Assembly (NCBI GenBank): GCA_002455375.1
Contig: DKKR01000045.1
Span: forward strand, 1-15,962
Direction of reading: 5' to 3'
Source of the DNA: Bacteroidetes bacterium UBA6661
GTDB taxonomy: Bacteria > Bacteroidota > Bacteroidia > AKYH767-A > OLB10
Length of the DNA stretch: 15,962 bases
In this document: in pieces, positions 7,404 to 14,046 of the stretch
Numbering within the stretch: position 1 is the first letter of the stretch
Layout of the letters: each line of letters begins with the position of its first letter
Made by a program: the position numbers and the translations under genes
The notes under the pieces: model-generated
The model's database searches: none
The model's input: only the letters and a program-made list of their open reading frames with translations
Told to the model about the DNA's origin: nothing

Positions 7404-9266
7404 TTATGCTTCTGCAATTTCAGGTTCTAACTCTTCTTCTAGTTTCAGATTGCCGATAATAAATTCCTGTCTTTCCGGAGTGTTTTTACCCATGTAATAT
7501 TCTAACAAATGCTGAACGGAACCTTCGCCTTCAATACGCACAGGTTCGAGGCGCATTTTACGACCAATGAAATTTTTAAATTCATCAGGTGAAATTTCTC
7601 CAAGACCTTTAAAGCGGGTTATTTCAGGTTTGCTTCCCAATTTTTCTATTGCAGCAACACGCTCCTGCTCGCTATAGCAATAAATTGTTTCTTTTTTATT
7701 CCTTACTCTGAAAAGCGGTGTTTGTAAAATATAAACGTGATTATTTTTCACCAACTCAGGAAAAAATTGCAAAAAGAAAGTGAGTAACAACAATCGGATA
7801 TGCATTCCGTCAACATCGGCATCGGTGGCAATTACGATACGGTTGTAGCGTAATTCGTCAAGTCCGTCTTCAATGTTTAATGCATTTTGCATTAGATTAA
7901 ACTCTTCGTTTTCGTAAACAATTTTTTTAGTCAGACCAAAACAATTCAAAGGTTTTCCTTTTAAACTGAAAACAGCTTGTGTGTTTACATCACGAGATAT
8001 AGTTATAGAACCACTTGCCGAGTCGCCCTCTGTAATAAACAGCGTTGATTCAAATCTTTCAGGCGACTTGGAGTTAAGGTGTGTACGGCAATCACGTAAT
8101 TTTTTATTGTGCAGATTTGCCTTTTTTGCACGTTCGTTAGCAAGTTTTTTTATACCAGCAATTTCTTTTCTTTCACGCTCGCTTTGCTGAATTTTTTTCA
8201 ACCAGATTTCGGCAGTTTCAGGATGCTTGTGAAGGTAATTGTCGAGGTTGGTTTTAACGAAGTCGTTAATCCAGTTGCGCAATGAAGGACCGTTAGGATA
8301 AGTATTTTGTGAGCCTAATTTTGTTTTTGTCTGCGACTCGAAAACCGGCTCCTGAATACGAATGCTTACAGCAGCTTCAATACCTTCGCGCACATCACTT
8401 GGGTCGAACTCTTTTTTGTAAAACTCACGTACTGTCTTAACTACTGCTTCTCTAAATGCTGCAAGGTGAGTTCCGCCTTGTGTTGTGTGTTGTCCGTTTA
8501 CAAATGAAAAATATTCTTCGCCATAACTTGGCGTATGGGTAAAGGCAATTTCTATGTCATTGTCTTTTAAATGCACAGCAGGATAGAGTACTTCTTCACT
8601 CAGGTTTGCTTTCAACAAGTCAAGCAATCCGTTTTGCGAAAAGAATTCTTTGCCGTTGAAGTTTAACCTTAAACCTACATTCAGAAAAGCGTAATTGTTC
8701 AACATTCTTTCAATAAACTCACTGTTGAATTTGTAGTCAATAAACACTTCGTTGTCAGGAATAAAACTAATCAGAGTGCCGTCAGCAAGATCGCATGATT
8801 TTTCTTTTTGCTGTTTTTTTAATTCACCTCTTTCAAATTCTGCAATAGTCGTTTTACCTTCTCTCACACTCTGCACTTTAAAATAAGTTGAAAGTGCATT
8901 CACTGCTTTAGTACCTACACCATTGAGTCCAACAGATTTCTGAAATGCCTGTGAGTCATATTTTCCACCGGTATTTATTTTGGAAACACAGTCCACAACT
9001 TTACCTAATGGTATGCCACGACCGTAATCACGAACAGTAACACTTCCGTTTTCTACTGTAACATCAATCTGCTTTCCATATCCCATCACATATTCATCAA
9101 TGGAATTATCTATAACCTCTTTCAATAAAACATAAATACCATCATCGCGCGAAGACCCATCGCCTAATTTGCCAATATACATTCCGGGCCTGAGGCGGAT
9201 ATGCTCTTTCCAGTCTAAACTTTGAATGCTGTCTTCTGTGTAATTATGTGCAACTTTTTTTGACAT
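7404..9266 (-). CDS. parE: DNA topoisomerase IV subunit B (ParE)
   Basis: This 620-residue protein is the ATPase subunit of topoisomerase IV and partners ParC. The GHKL ATPase domain shows EVIDNSIDE (50-58; Glu50 the likely general base, Asn54 the Mg ligand), DYGRGIP (80-86) and GLNGVGTKAVNALS (113-126). The transducer domain carries QTKTKLG (312-318), whose lysine is expected to contact the ATP gamma-phosphate. The Toprim domain has FITEGDSASGS (410-420; Glu413) and ATDADVDGMHI (480-490; Asp482, Asp484, Asp486), followed by RFKGLGE (551-557). The length fits ParE, and GyrB-type insertions are absent. The start SKKVAHNYTEDSIQSLDW matches the N-terminus I recognise in Bacteroidota ParE. It is the first gene of the minus-strand run parE-parC-methyltransferase. 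A good -7 element lies about 150 bases upstream. Confidence 0.95.
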   Translation of the reverse strand: MSKKVAHNYTEDSIQSLDWKEHIRLRPGMYIGKLGDGSSRDDGIYVLLKEVIDNSIDEYVMGYGKQIDVTVENGSVTVRDYGRGIPLGKVVDCVSKINTGGKYDSQAFQKSVGLNGVGTKAVNALSTYFKVQSVREGKTTIAEFERGELKKQQKEKSCDLADGTLISFIPDNEVFIDYKFNSEFIERMLNNYAFLNVGLRLNFNGKEFFSQNGLLDLLKANLSEEVLYPAVHLKDNDIEIAFTHTPSYGEEYFSFVNGQHTTQGGTHLAAFREAVVKTVREFYKKEFDPSDVREGIEAAVSIRIQEPVFESQTKTKLGSQNTYPNGPSLRNWINDFVKTNLDNYLHKHPETAEIWLKKIQQSERERKEIAGIKKLANERAKKANLHNKKLRDCRTHLNSKSPERFESTLFITEGDSASGSITISRDVNTQAVFSLKGKPLNCFGLTKKIVYENEEFNLMQNALNIEDGLDELRYNRIVIATDADVDGMHIRLLLLTFFLQFFPELVKNNHVYILQTPLFRVRNKKETIYCYSEQERVAAIEKLGSKPEITRFKGLGEISPDEFKNFIGRKMRLEPVRIEGEGSVQHLLEYYMGKNTPERQEFIIGNLKLEEELEPEIAEA

Positions 9267-9415
9267 GCTTCGATTATTTTCTTAGTTCTTTAAAATTAAA
9301 TAAATTGGTTGCAATGCAATACATTGACCGATTGCTGAAATTATACTTTTAATACAGACCGTTTTGCTTTAACAAAATTCCTTTTAAACAAGTATCTGTT
9401 AAAAAATTCAGGGGG

Positions 9416-9423
9416 CAAAGATA
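9416..9423 (-). promoter_or_regulatory. parE: Candidate -7 element (TATCTTTG) for the parE-parC operon
   Basis: The minus strand reads TATCTTTG followed by CCCCC. This fits TAnnTTTG and the TATCTTTGC context common in Bacteroidota promoters. It would place transcription start near 9410 and leave a parE leader of about 140 bases. No TTG/TTTG box is seen at 17-23 bases upstream. Confidence 0.5.
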
Positions 9424-9469
9424 AGTGGTGTGGATGCTTCATTTTTCATTTCTTCAATTGTTGTTAAAA

Positions 9470-9481
9470 AGTATTAATACT
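9470..9481. repeat. Perfect 12-base palindrome AGTATTAATACT
   Basis: AGTATT is followed directly by its reverse complement AATACT. It lies 47 bases upstream (on the minus strand) of the parE -7 element, inside the divergent parE/porX region. It could be an operator for a dimeric regulator, or chance in AT-rich DNA. A single copy in the window gives no further support. Confidence 0.3.
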
Positions 9482-9698
9482 GAATTTTAGGCGGTTATCA
9501 TTTTTAATAATTGTTTGTATGCACAGGCTTTTTTTGTTAAAGAACTGTTTATGTTGTCGCATTTTGACCTTAGGATCAATCTTTTCAGTATATTATCCAA
9601 AGGACATGAAAGTTTTATGGTAGAAAAGATTTTTATAACTCAATATAATAAACAAGCAGACGTTTTGTTTTAATTTGTAATTTAGAGCAATATAAAAA

Positions 9699-11255
9699 AT
9701 GGAAAAGCAACGCATACTTTGGGCTGATGATGAAATAGATTTGTTAAAGCCACACATTTTATTTCTTAATGATAAAGGTTATGAAACGGTTACAGCAAAC
9801 AGCGGAAACGATGCATTAGAGATTTTCAGGAAAGAGCCCTTCGATATCGTTTTCTTAGATGAGAATATGCCCGGACTCAGTGGCATTGAAACGATGATGC
9901 GCATTAAGAGCATCAATAGTAATATTCCTGTTGTTCTAATTACCAAGAGTGAAGAAGAGTCTATTATGGAAGATGCCATTGGTTCGCAGATTGCAGATTA
10001 TCTGATAAAACCTGTAAACCCGAATCAGATTTTATTGTCACTGAAAAAGAATCTTGACAACAAGCGATTGGTCAGTGAAAAAACAAACACACAATATCAG
10101 CAGGAGTTCAGACAGATAGGTATGATGTTAGGCGACAGACTTGGGCATGCAGAGTGGGCTGAGTTATATAAAAAACTTGTTTACTGGGAATTGCAACTCG
10201 ATAAAGTCCGAGATGAAAGCATGTTTGAAATTCTGATACAACAAAAAGAGGAAGCCAACAGGTTGTTTTCAAAATTTGTTGAGAGCAACTATCTCAACTG
10301 GATAAGAAATCCGGAAAACAATGCACCTCTCATGTCGCAGCATGTGCTTAAACGAAAAGTAATTCCTGTTGCAGAAACATCGGATGTGCCTGTTTTTTTT
10401 ATTCTGATTGATAACCTGCGCTTTGATCAGTGGAAAGTTATTGAGCCTATCATCAGTGAACTTTTCAGAGTGACAGAAGAAGATACTTATTTCAGTATTT
10501 TGCCTACTGCAACACAGTATGCACGCAACAGTCTGTTTGCAGGACTTATGCCTGCCGACATTGAAAAAATGCATCCAAAATGGTGGGTCAATGATGATGA
10601 TGAAGGCGGTAAAAATTTACATGAGGAAGATTTGCTGAAAGATCAGATCAGCCGTTTAAGAAAAAATATAAAATCATCCTATACAAAAATCACCAACCTT
10701 GATGCAGGGAAGGAGCTGGTTGACAATATTCCCAATTTGTTTGGCAACAAACTCAATGTTATTGTTTATAATTTTGTAGATATGCTTTCGCATGCGCGTA
10801 CAGACATGCAGGTTATTCGCGAACTTGCAGATGATGAACCTGCATATCGTTCCATCACACTTTCCTGGATTGAACATTCGCCATTGCTTGAGGCATTGAA
10901 ACGCATTGCACAAAAAAATGTAAAACTCATTATCACAACTGATCATGGTACCATCAGAGTTAAAGAACCATCAAAAATAATTGGTGACAGAAACACCAAT
11001 ACCAACTTGCGCTATAAGCAGGGGAAAAATCTGAATTATGAAAAGCGCGATGTGTTTGAAATAAAAAATCCTGCTGATGCACTGTTGCCACGTCTGAATG
11101 TGAGTACAGCTTTTGTTTTTGCTAAACAAGATAAGTTTTTTGCATATCCCAACAACTTCAATTATTACGTAAATCATTATCGAAATACATTTCAGCATGG
11201 AGGTATTTCACTTGAAGAAATGATTGTGCCATTTGTTTCATTGGTTAGCAAATAA
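9699..11255 (+). CDS. porX: T9SS response regulator PorX (receiver + PglZ domain)
   Basis: This 518-residue protein has the domain order of PorX, the cytoplasmic response regulator that pairs with the sensor kinase PorY and controls type IX secretion genes. The receiver domain (about 4-120) has the acidic pocket ADDE (9-12), phosphoacceptor Asp54 in FLDENMPG, Thr82 and Lys104 in LIKP. A helical linker (about 125-215) leads to the PglZ domain (about 225-518) of the alkaline phosphatase superfamily. Its likely metal and catalytic residues are Asp238 (FILIDNLRFDQW), Thr270/Thr272 (LPTATQYAR), Asp361 and His365 (DMLSH), Asp415 and His416 (TTDHG) and His500 (QHGG). All are present, so phosphodiesterase activity, reported for PorX on oligonucleotides, is plausible. 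There is no DNA-binding domain; family members act through an ECF sigma factor. It is the first gene of the operon with tsaE 5 bases downstream. No porY or sigma gene is in the window. Confidence 0.93.
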   Translation: MEKQRILWADDEIDLLKPHILFLNDKGYETVTANSGNDALEIFRKEPFDIVFLDENMPGLSGIETMMRIKSINSNIPVVLITKSEEESIMEDAIGSQIADYLIKPVNPNQILLSLKKNLDNKRLVSEKTNTQYQQEFRQIGMMLGDRLGHAEWAELYKKLVYWELQLDKVRDESMFEILIQQKEEANRLFSKFVESNYLNWIRNPENNAPLMSQHVLKRKVIPVAETSDVPVFFILIDNLRFDQWKVIEPIISELFRVTEEDTYFSILPTATQYARNSLFAGLMPADIEKMHPKWWVNDDDEGGKNLHEEDLLKDQISRLRKNIKSSYTKITNLDAGKELVDNIPNLFGNKLNVIVYNFVDMLSHARTDMQVIRELADDEPAYRSITLSWIEHSPLLEALKRIAQKNVKLIITTDHGTIRVKEPSKIIGDRNTNTNLRYKQGKNLNYEKRDVFEIKNPADALLPRLNVSTAFVFAKQDKFFAYPNNFNYYVNHYRNTFQHGGISLEEMIVPFVSLVSK

Positions 11256-11260
11256 AAGTA

Positions 11261-11680
11261 ATGAGTGAGCATGTTTTTTTTTGTAACTCACCGGATGAGT
11301 TAAACAGTGTTGCAAAACAAATTCTTGCCGTGATTGGAGAAAGTAAAATAGTATTGTTTAAAGGTGAGATGGGGGCAGGCAAGACAACACTTATCAAAGC
11401 GCTGTGTAAGCAACTTAATGTGGCTGACAATGTCAGCAGTCCCACTTTCTCCATTGTCAACGAATATCATGCTGCCAATGAAGTGATTTATCATTTCGAC
11501 TTTTACAGAATCAATAACCTGCGAGAAGTTTATGATATGGGTTATGAAGAATATTTTTTCGGTGGGCACCGTTGTTTTATTGAATGGCCTGAAAAGATAG
11601 AAGGAATTATAAATTTTGATTATACGCTTGTGCAAGTGGATGCGAAAGACGAAATTCGCACCATAATTGTTACGATATGA
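11261..11680 (+). CDS. tsaE: TsaE, ATPase of tRNA t6A37 synthesis
   Basis: This 139-residue P-loop ATPase belongs to the TsaE (YjeE) family. With TsaB and TsaD it makes N6-threonylcarbamoyladenosine at position 37 of ANN-decoding tRNAs. Walker A is GEMGAGKTT (35-43). Thr62 lies in SSPTFSIVNEY (59-69), and the family motifs HFDFYRI (78-84) and FIEWPEKI (106-113) are present; Asp80 and Glu108 are the acidic residues expected near the nucleotide. The length is usual for the family. The start is fixed by a 5-base gap after porX, and the stop overlaps the ald start as ATGA (11677-11680), so translational coupling is likely. A run of nine T (11274-11282) falls in codons 5-8; slippage there would destroy the frame. 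Confidence 0.95.
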   Translation: MSEHVFFCNSPDELNSVAKQILAVIGESKIVLFKGEMGAGKTTLIKALCKQLNVADNVSSPTFSIVNEYHAANEVIYHFDFYRINNLREVYDMGYEEYFFGGHRCFIEWPEKIEGIINFDYTLVQVDAKDEIRTIIVTI

Positions 11681-12903
11681 CAACTGCGTCAAAGAGTGGT
11701 GGAATGTTTTCTTCAGAATCGGTTTTGCTTCCACGTGAAAGCATGCTCGAAGTACAGAAGACAAAAAGAGAAGTGCTGATTGGTATTCCAAAAGAAATTT
11801 CATTTCAGGAGCATCGTATTGCATTAACACCCGATTCGGTGGCCGTGCTAACAAGTAATGGACATCAGATAATGGTTGAAACCGGTGCCGGTGACTCTGC
11901 AAATTTTACTGATACAGATTATAGCGAAGCAGGTGCAAGAATTGTTTATAGCGCAAAAGAAGTTTATACTGCAGATATTATCATAAAAATCGCAGCACCT
12001 ACCAATGATGAGCTAGACTTAATGCATGATAAACAGACTTTATTTTCTGTATTGCAGGTTAATATGCAGAGTAAAGATTTCTTTCTCAAAATGGCCAAGA
12101 AGAAAATTACAGCAATCGGTTATGAGTATATGAAAGACGACTCATCACTCATGCCGGTAATACAAGCCATGAGTGAAATTGTGGGTCGTACTTCCATACT
12201 GATTGCATCAGAATTATTGAGTAACACTACAGGAGGAAAGGGAGAGTTGCTTGGAGGCATTGCAGGTGTACCCCCTTCAGAAGTTGTTATACTTGGTGCC
12301 GGCACGGTAGGTGAAAATGCTGCACGCACAGCTATGGGACTCGGTGCTGATGTCAAAATTTTTGATGACAATATGTACAAACTCAGGCGTGTAATCAGAA
12401 ATCTTGGTGAACATGTTTTTACCAGTACATTAACACAGTCCACCATGCTTAAAGCGCTGCGTACTTGTGATGTTGCCATTGGTGCTTTACATGCACGAAC
12501 GGGACGTACACCAATTGTAGTTACAGAAGAGATGGTCAGCGAGATGAAATTTGGTTCTGTAATTATTGATGTCAGCATTGACCAGGGCGGATGTTTCGAA
12601 ACATCTAAACCAACCAATCACACTCAGCCCACATTCAGAGAATATGGTGTGGTGCATTATTGTGTTCCTAATATTGCAAGCCGTGTAGCTAAAACAGCTT
12701 CGCATGCTTTGAGCAATATTTTTACGCCCATACTGTTGAATGTTGGTGAACATGGCGGATTAGAAGGATTGTTGTGGAAAGATGCTTCTTTTCGTTCCGG
12801 AGTTTATCTGTTCAGGGGTACGGTAACAAATAAATATGTCAGCGATTTGTATCGTTTGCCTTTTCGTGATTTGAATTTGCTCATGGCAAGTTTTACATTT
12901 TAG
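11677..12903 (+). CDS. ald: Alanine dehydrogenase-family protein, catalytic His replaced by Gln
   Basis: This 408-residue protein matches alanine dehydrogenase, which interconverts L-alanine and pyruvate plus ammonia with NAD. The Rossmann motif is ILGAGTVGENAA (205-216), with Asp230 ending the next strand as expected for NAD preference. Compared with the mycobacterial enzyme, Arg15 is Arg47 (EHRIALTP), Lys75 is Lys104 (IIIKIAAP), Ser134 is Ser166 (AMSEIVGR), Asp270 is Asp302 (IDQGGCFE) and Asn300 is Asn347. The catalytic His96 (LFTFLHLA) is Gln127 here (LFSVLQVN). The protein has about 30 extra N-terminal residues. The ATG overlapping the tsaE stop was chosen because it keeps the operon compact; ATGs at residues 10 or 23 are alternatives. 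A terminator follows 12 bases after the stop. It is a true family member, but whether it is an active alanine dehydrogenase is uncertain. Confidence 0.88.
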   Translation: MTTASKSGGMFSSESVLLPRESMLEVQKTKREVLIGIPKEISFQEHRIALTPDSVAVLTSNGHQIMVETGAGDSANFTDTDYSEAGARIVYSAKEVYTADIIIKIAAPTNDELDLMHDKQTLFSVLQVNMQSKDFFLKMAKKKITAIGYEYMKDDSSLMPVIQAMSEIVGRTSILIASELLSNTTGGKGELLGGIAGVPPSEVVILGAGTVGENAARTAMGLGADVKIFDDNMYKLRRVIRNLGEHVFTSTLTQSTMLKALRTCDVAIGALHARTGRTPIVVTEEMVSEMKFGSVIIDVSIDQGGCFETSKPTNHTQPTFREYGVVHYCVPNIASRVAKTASHALSNIFTPILLNVGEHGGLEGLLWKDASFRSGVYLFRGTVTNKYVSDLYRLPFRDLNLLMASFTF

Positions 12904-12914
12904 TTTCAGATAAT

Positions 12915-12947
12915 AAAAAACCCGCACTATGGCGGGTAATTTTTTTT
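12915..12947 (+). terminator. Bidirectional rho-independent terminator
   Basis: The stem is ACCCGC (12920-12925), the loop ACTATG, and the other arm GCGGGT (12932-12937). On the plus strand it is followed after two bases by eight T (12940-12947). On the minus strand the six A at 12915-12920 become a T-run after the stem. It lies between convergent ald and lipoprotein stops and can serve both. Confidence 0.85.
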
Positions 12948-12961
12948 GAGTAAACAAACGT

Positions 12962-13813
12962 TTAGGGTATTTCACGATAGTATGTTACTCCGTTGATGGT
13001 TATTGCTGCAATAGCATCACAAGTGCCGTCACCGTAGTCAATGTATCGAATAGCCTGTTCACCCGGAGTTAGTTCCACTTTGCCTTTAGTGATAAAGCGA
13101 CATTGTAAAGAAACTGTCAAAGGCTCGGTAATATTGGCGCTGAAAGACGTTCCGTTAAATGATTTTCCGCTGCCGCTGCCGGTAACAGCGTATATATCAT
13201 CCTTTACACCATTAAGACTATCAGTATTGAAAGTGGTGTTTTCTCCGGCAATCCAAGTGCGGGTACGCTGACTTTGCCATGTCATGGTTTTACCATTGGG
13301 ATTACTGATGCTGATATCTGCTGTGATGGCAAAAACAGATTGATTTTGATTGTTTTTTCCGGTATTGGTTATTTTTCTTGTTCCCTCAGTTTTGTAATCA
13401 TTCACAAAATAATTTTCAAAGCTTATAGTATGCTCATGATTTGCATCGCGATAATTCCCTTCATATTGAACGAGAATTTTTCCACGTCTTCTTTTACCAT
13501 CTATGCAGGTAACATCAGTTGCACCAAAGTCAAGAGTCATTTTTTTGATGGTTGCAGTTACATTTTCAATCGTCACTGCTGCGCATCCGATAACAGTAAC
13601 CGTAGCTGGAGCACTATTTCTGTATGTCATCAGCTGTCCGTAATCCCCAGCCTGATCAGCCATTTTAGTGACTTCCTCCATGGTGTTTTCTGCTAAAGAC
13701 ATATCGGTTGCCATTGAGTAATCATAGTCAGCATCACTTTTATCTTTTTTGCAAGATGAAATACTTATTACGATTGCAAGTGCAACTATTCCGTAAATAA
13801 ATGATTTGTTCAT
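12962..13813 (-). CDS. Lipoprotein of unknown function
   Basis: This 283-residue protein has a hydrophobic signal (residues 3-17) and a lipobox ISSC with Cys21, followed by KKDKSD, so it should be lipidated and sit in the cell envelope. The Cys-Lys-Lys-Asp start is typical of Bacteroidota lipoproteins. After an acidic, Met-rich linker (about 22-65), the rest alternates short beta strands and polar turns (TATIKKMTLDFGATDVTC, KILVQYEGNY, HTISFENYFVND) and ends in a motif YIDYGDGTCDAIAAITINGV (258-277). I recall similar YGDGTCD endings in other Bacteroidota envelope proteins, but I cannot name a domain or function. Three cysteines besides the lipidated one and the Cys in the final motif (Cys77, Cys103, Cys237) could form disulfides. 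It is a single gene, convergent with ald and sharing its terminator, and divergent from the TPR gene. Confidence 0.8.
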   Translation of the reverse strand: MNKSFIYGIVALAIVISISSCKKDKSDADYDYSMATDMSLAENTMEEVTKMADQAGDYGQLMTYRNSAPATVTVIGCAAVTIENVTATIKKMTLDFGATDVTCIDGKRRRGKILVQYEGNYRDANHEHTISFENYFVNDYKTEGTRKITNTGKNNQNQSVFAITADISISNPNGKTMTWQSQRTRTWIAGENTTFNTDSLNGVKDDIYAVTGSGSGKSFNGTSFSANITEPLTVSLQCRFITKGKVELTPGEQAIRYIDYGDGTCDAIAAITINGVTYYREIP

Positions 13814-13891
13814 TTTGGATAATTTTTTAGAAGCCTATACGTTTATTCCGGTAAATAGTTTCAATGATTTTTTATTCAGATGATTTTAGGG

Positions 13892-13978
13892 TGATTATTC
13901 ATCAGTTATCAGAAGTTTTATCACTGAAAAACAGGTTAGTTATCCTCAATTTTCTGTTCATAAAAAGATGAATAATCA
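13892..13978. repeat. Perfect 12-base inverted repeat with 63-base spacer
   Basis: TGATTATTCATC (13892-13903) is matched by its exact reverse complement GATGAATAATCA (13967-13978). The pair lies between divergent genes and ends 33 bases before the TPR-gene -7 element. It could be two half-sites for a looping regulator or, if transcribed, a hairpin with a large loop. There is no T-run after the second arm, so it is not a simple terminator. Confidence 0.7.
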
Positions 13979-14011
13979 GGTTTAAAAACATAAGTACCCT
14001 AAGCACATCAA

Positions 14012-14019
14012 TAATTTTG
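14012..14019 (+). promoter_or_regulatory. Candidate -7 element (TAATTTTG) for the TPR gene
   Basis: TAATTTTG followed by C matches TAnnTTTG and lies 27 bases before the ATG at 14047, giving a leader of about 20 bases. No TTG/TTTG -33 box lies at 17-23 bases upstream; a TTTA is at 13981-13984. Confidence 0.5.
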
Positions 14020-14046
14020 CATTTTATCTCAAATCAGCAATTAAAC

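Larger units (their letters stand above)
9267..9698. other. Divergent intergenic region between parE and porX, 432 bp
   Basis: This AT-rich region separates the minus-strand parE run from the plus-strand porX operon. It holds the parE -7 element (9416-9423), a perfect 12-base palindrome (9470-9481) and an imperfect one (TTGCA-a-TGCAA, 9309-9319). For porX I see only near-matches to TAnnTTTG (TTAATTTG at 9670-9677, TAATTTAG at 9678-9685), so I do not call a porX promoter. No reading frame of useful length, tRNA or recognised RNA family is visible. Confidence 0.55.
13814..14046. other. Divergent intergenic region between lipoprotein and TPR genes, 233 bp
   Basis: The gap carries the long-spaced 12-base inverted repeat (13892-13978), two AGTTATC direct repeats (13904-13910, 13938-13944) and the TPR-gene promoter element. 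I find no TAnnTTTG element for the lipoprotein gene on the minus strand. No coding frame or recognised RNA is seen. Confidence 0.55.

Noticed and set aside
9699..11255. PglZ domain as part of a BREX-type phage defence system
   Set aside because: The receiver-PglZ fusion is the PorX arrangement, and no BREX methylase, ATPase or other defence genes are nearby.
11300..11902. A 200-codon open frame on the minus strand across tsaE and the start of ald
   Set aside because: It is antisense to two well-recognised genes, has no recognisable domain, and reads as a shadow of the plus-strand codon pattern.
12120..12617. A 165-codon minus-strand open frame inside ald
   Set aside because: It is antisense to conserved NAD-binding and substrate motifs of ald; low-complexity Ser/Thr/Pro composition is typical of a shadow frame.
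13274..13696. A 140-codon plus-strand frame opposite the lipoprotein gene
   Set aside because: The minus-strand frame has a lipobox, a signal sequence and a terminator in the right place; the plus frame is Cys/Ile/Ser-rich with no recognisable feature.
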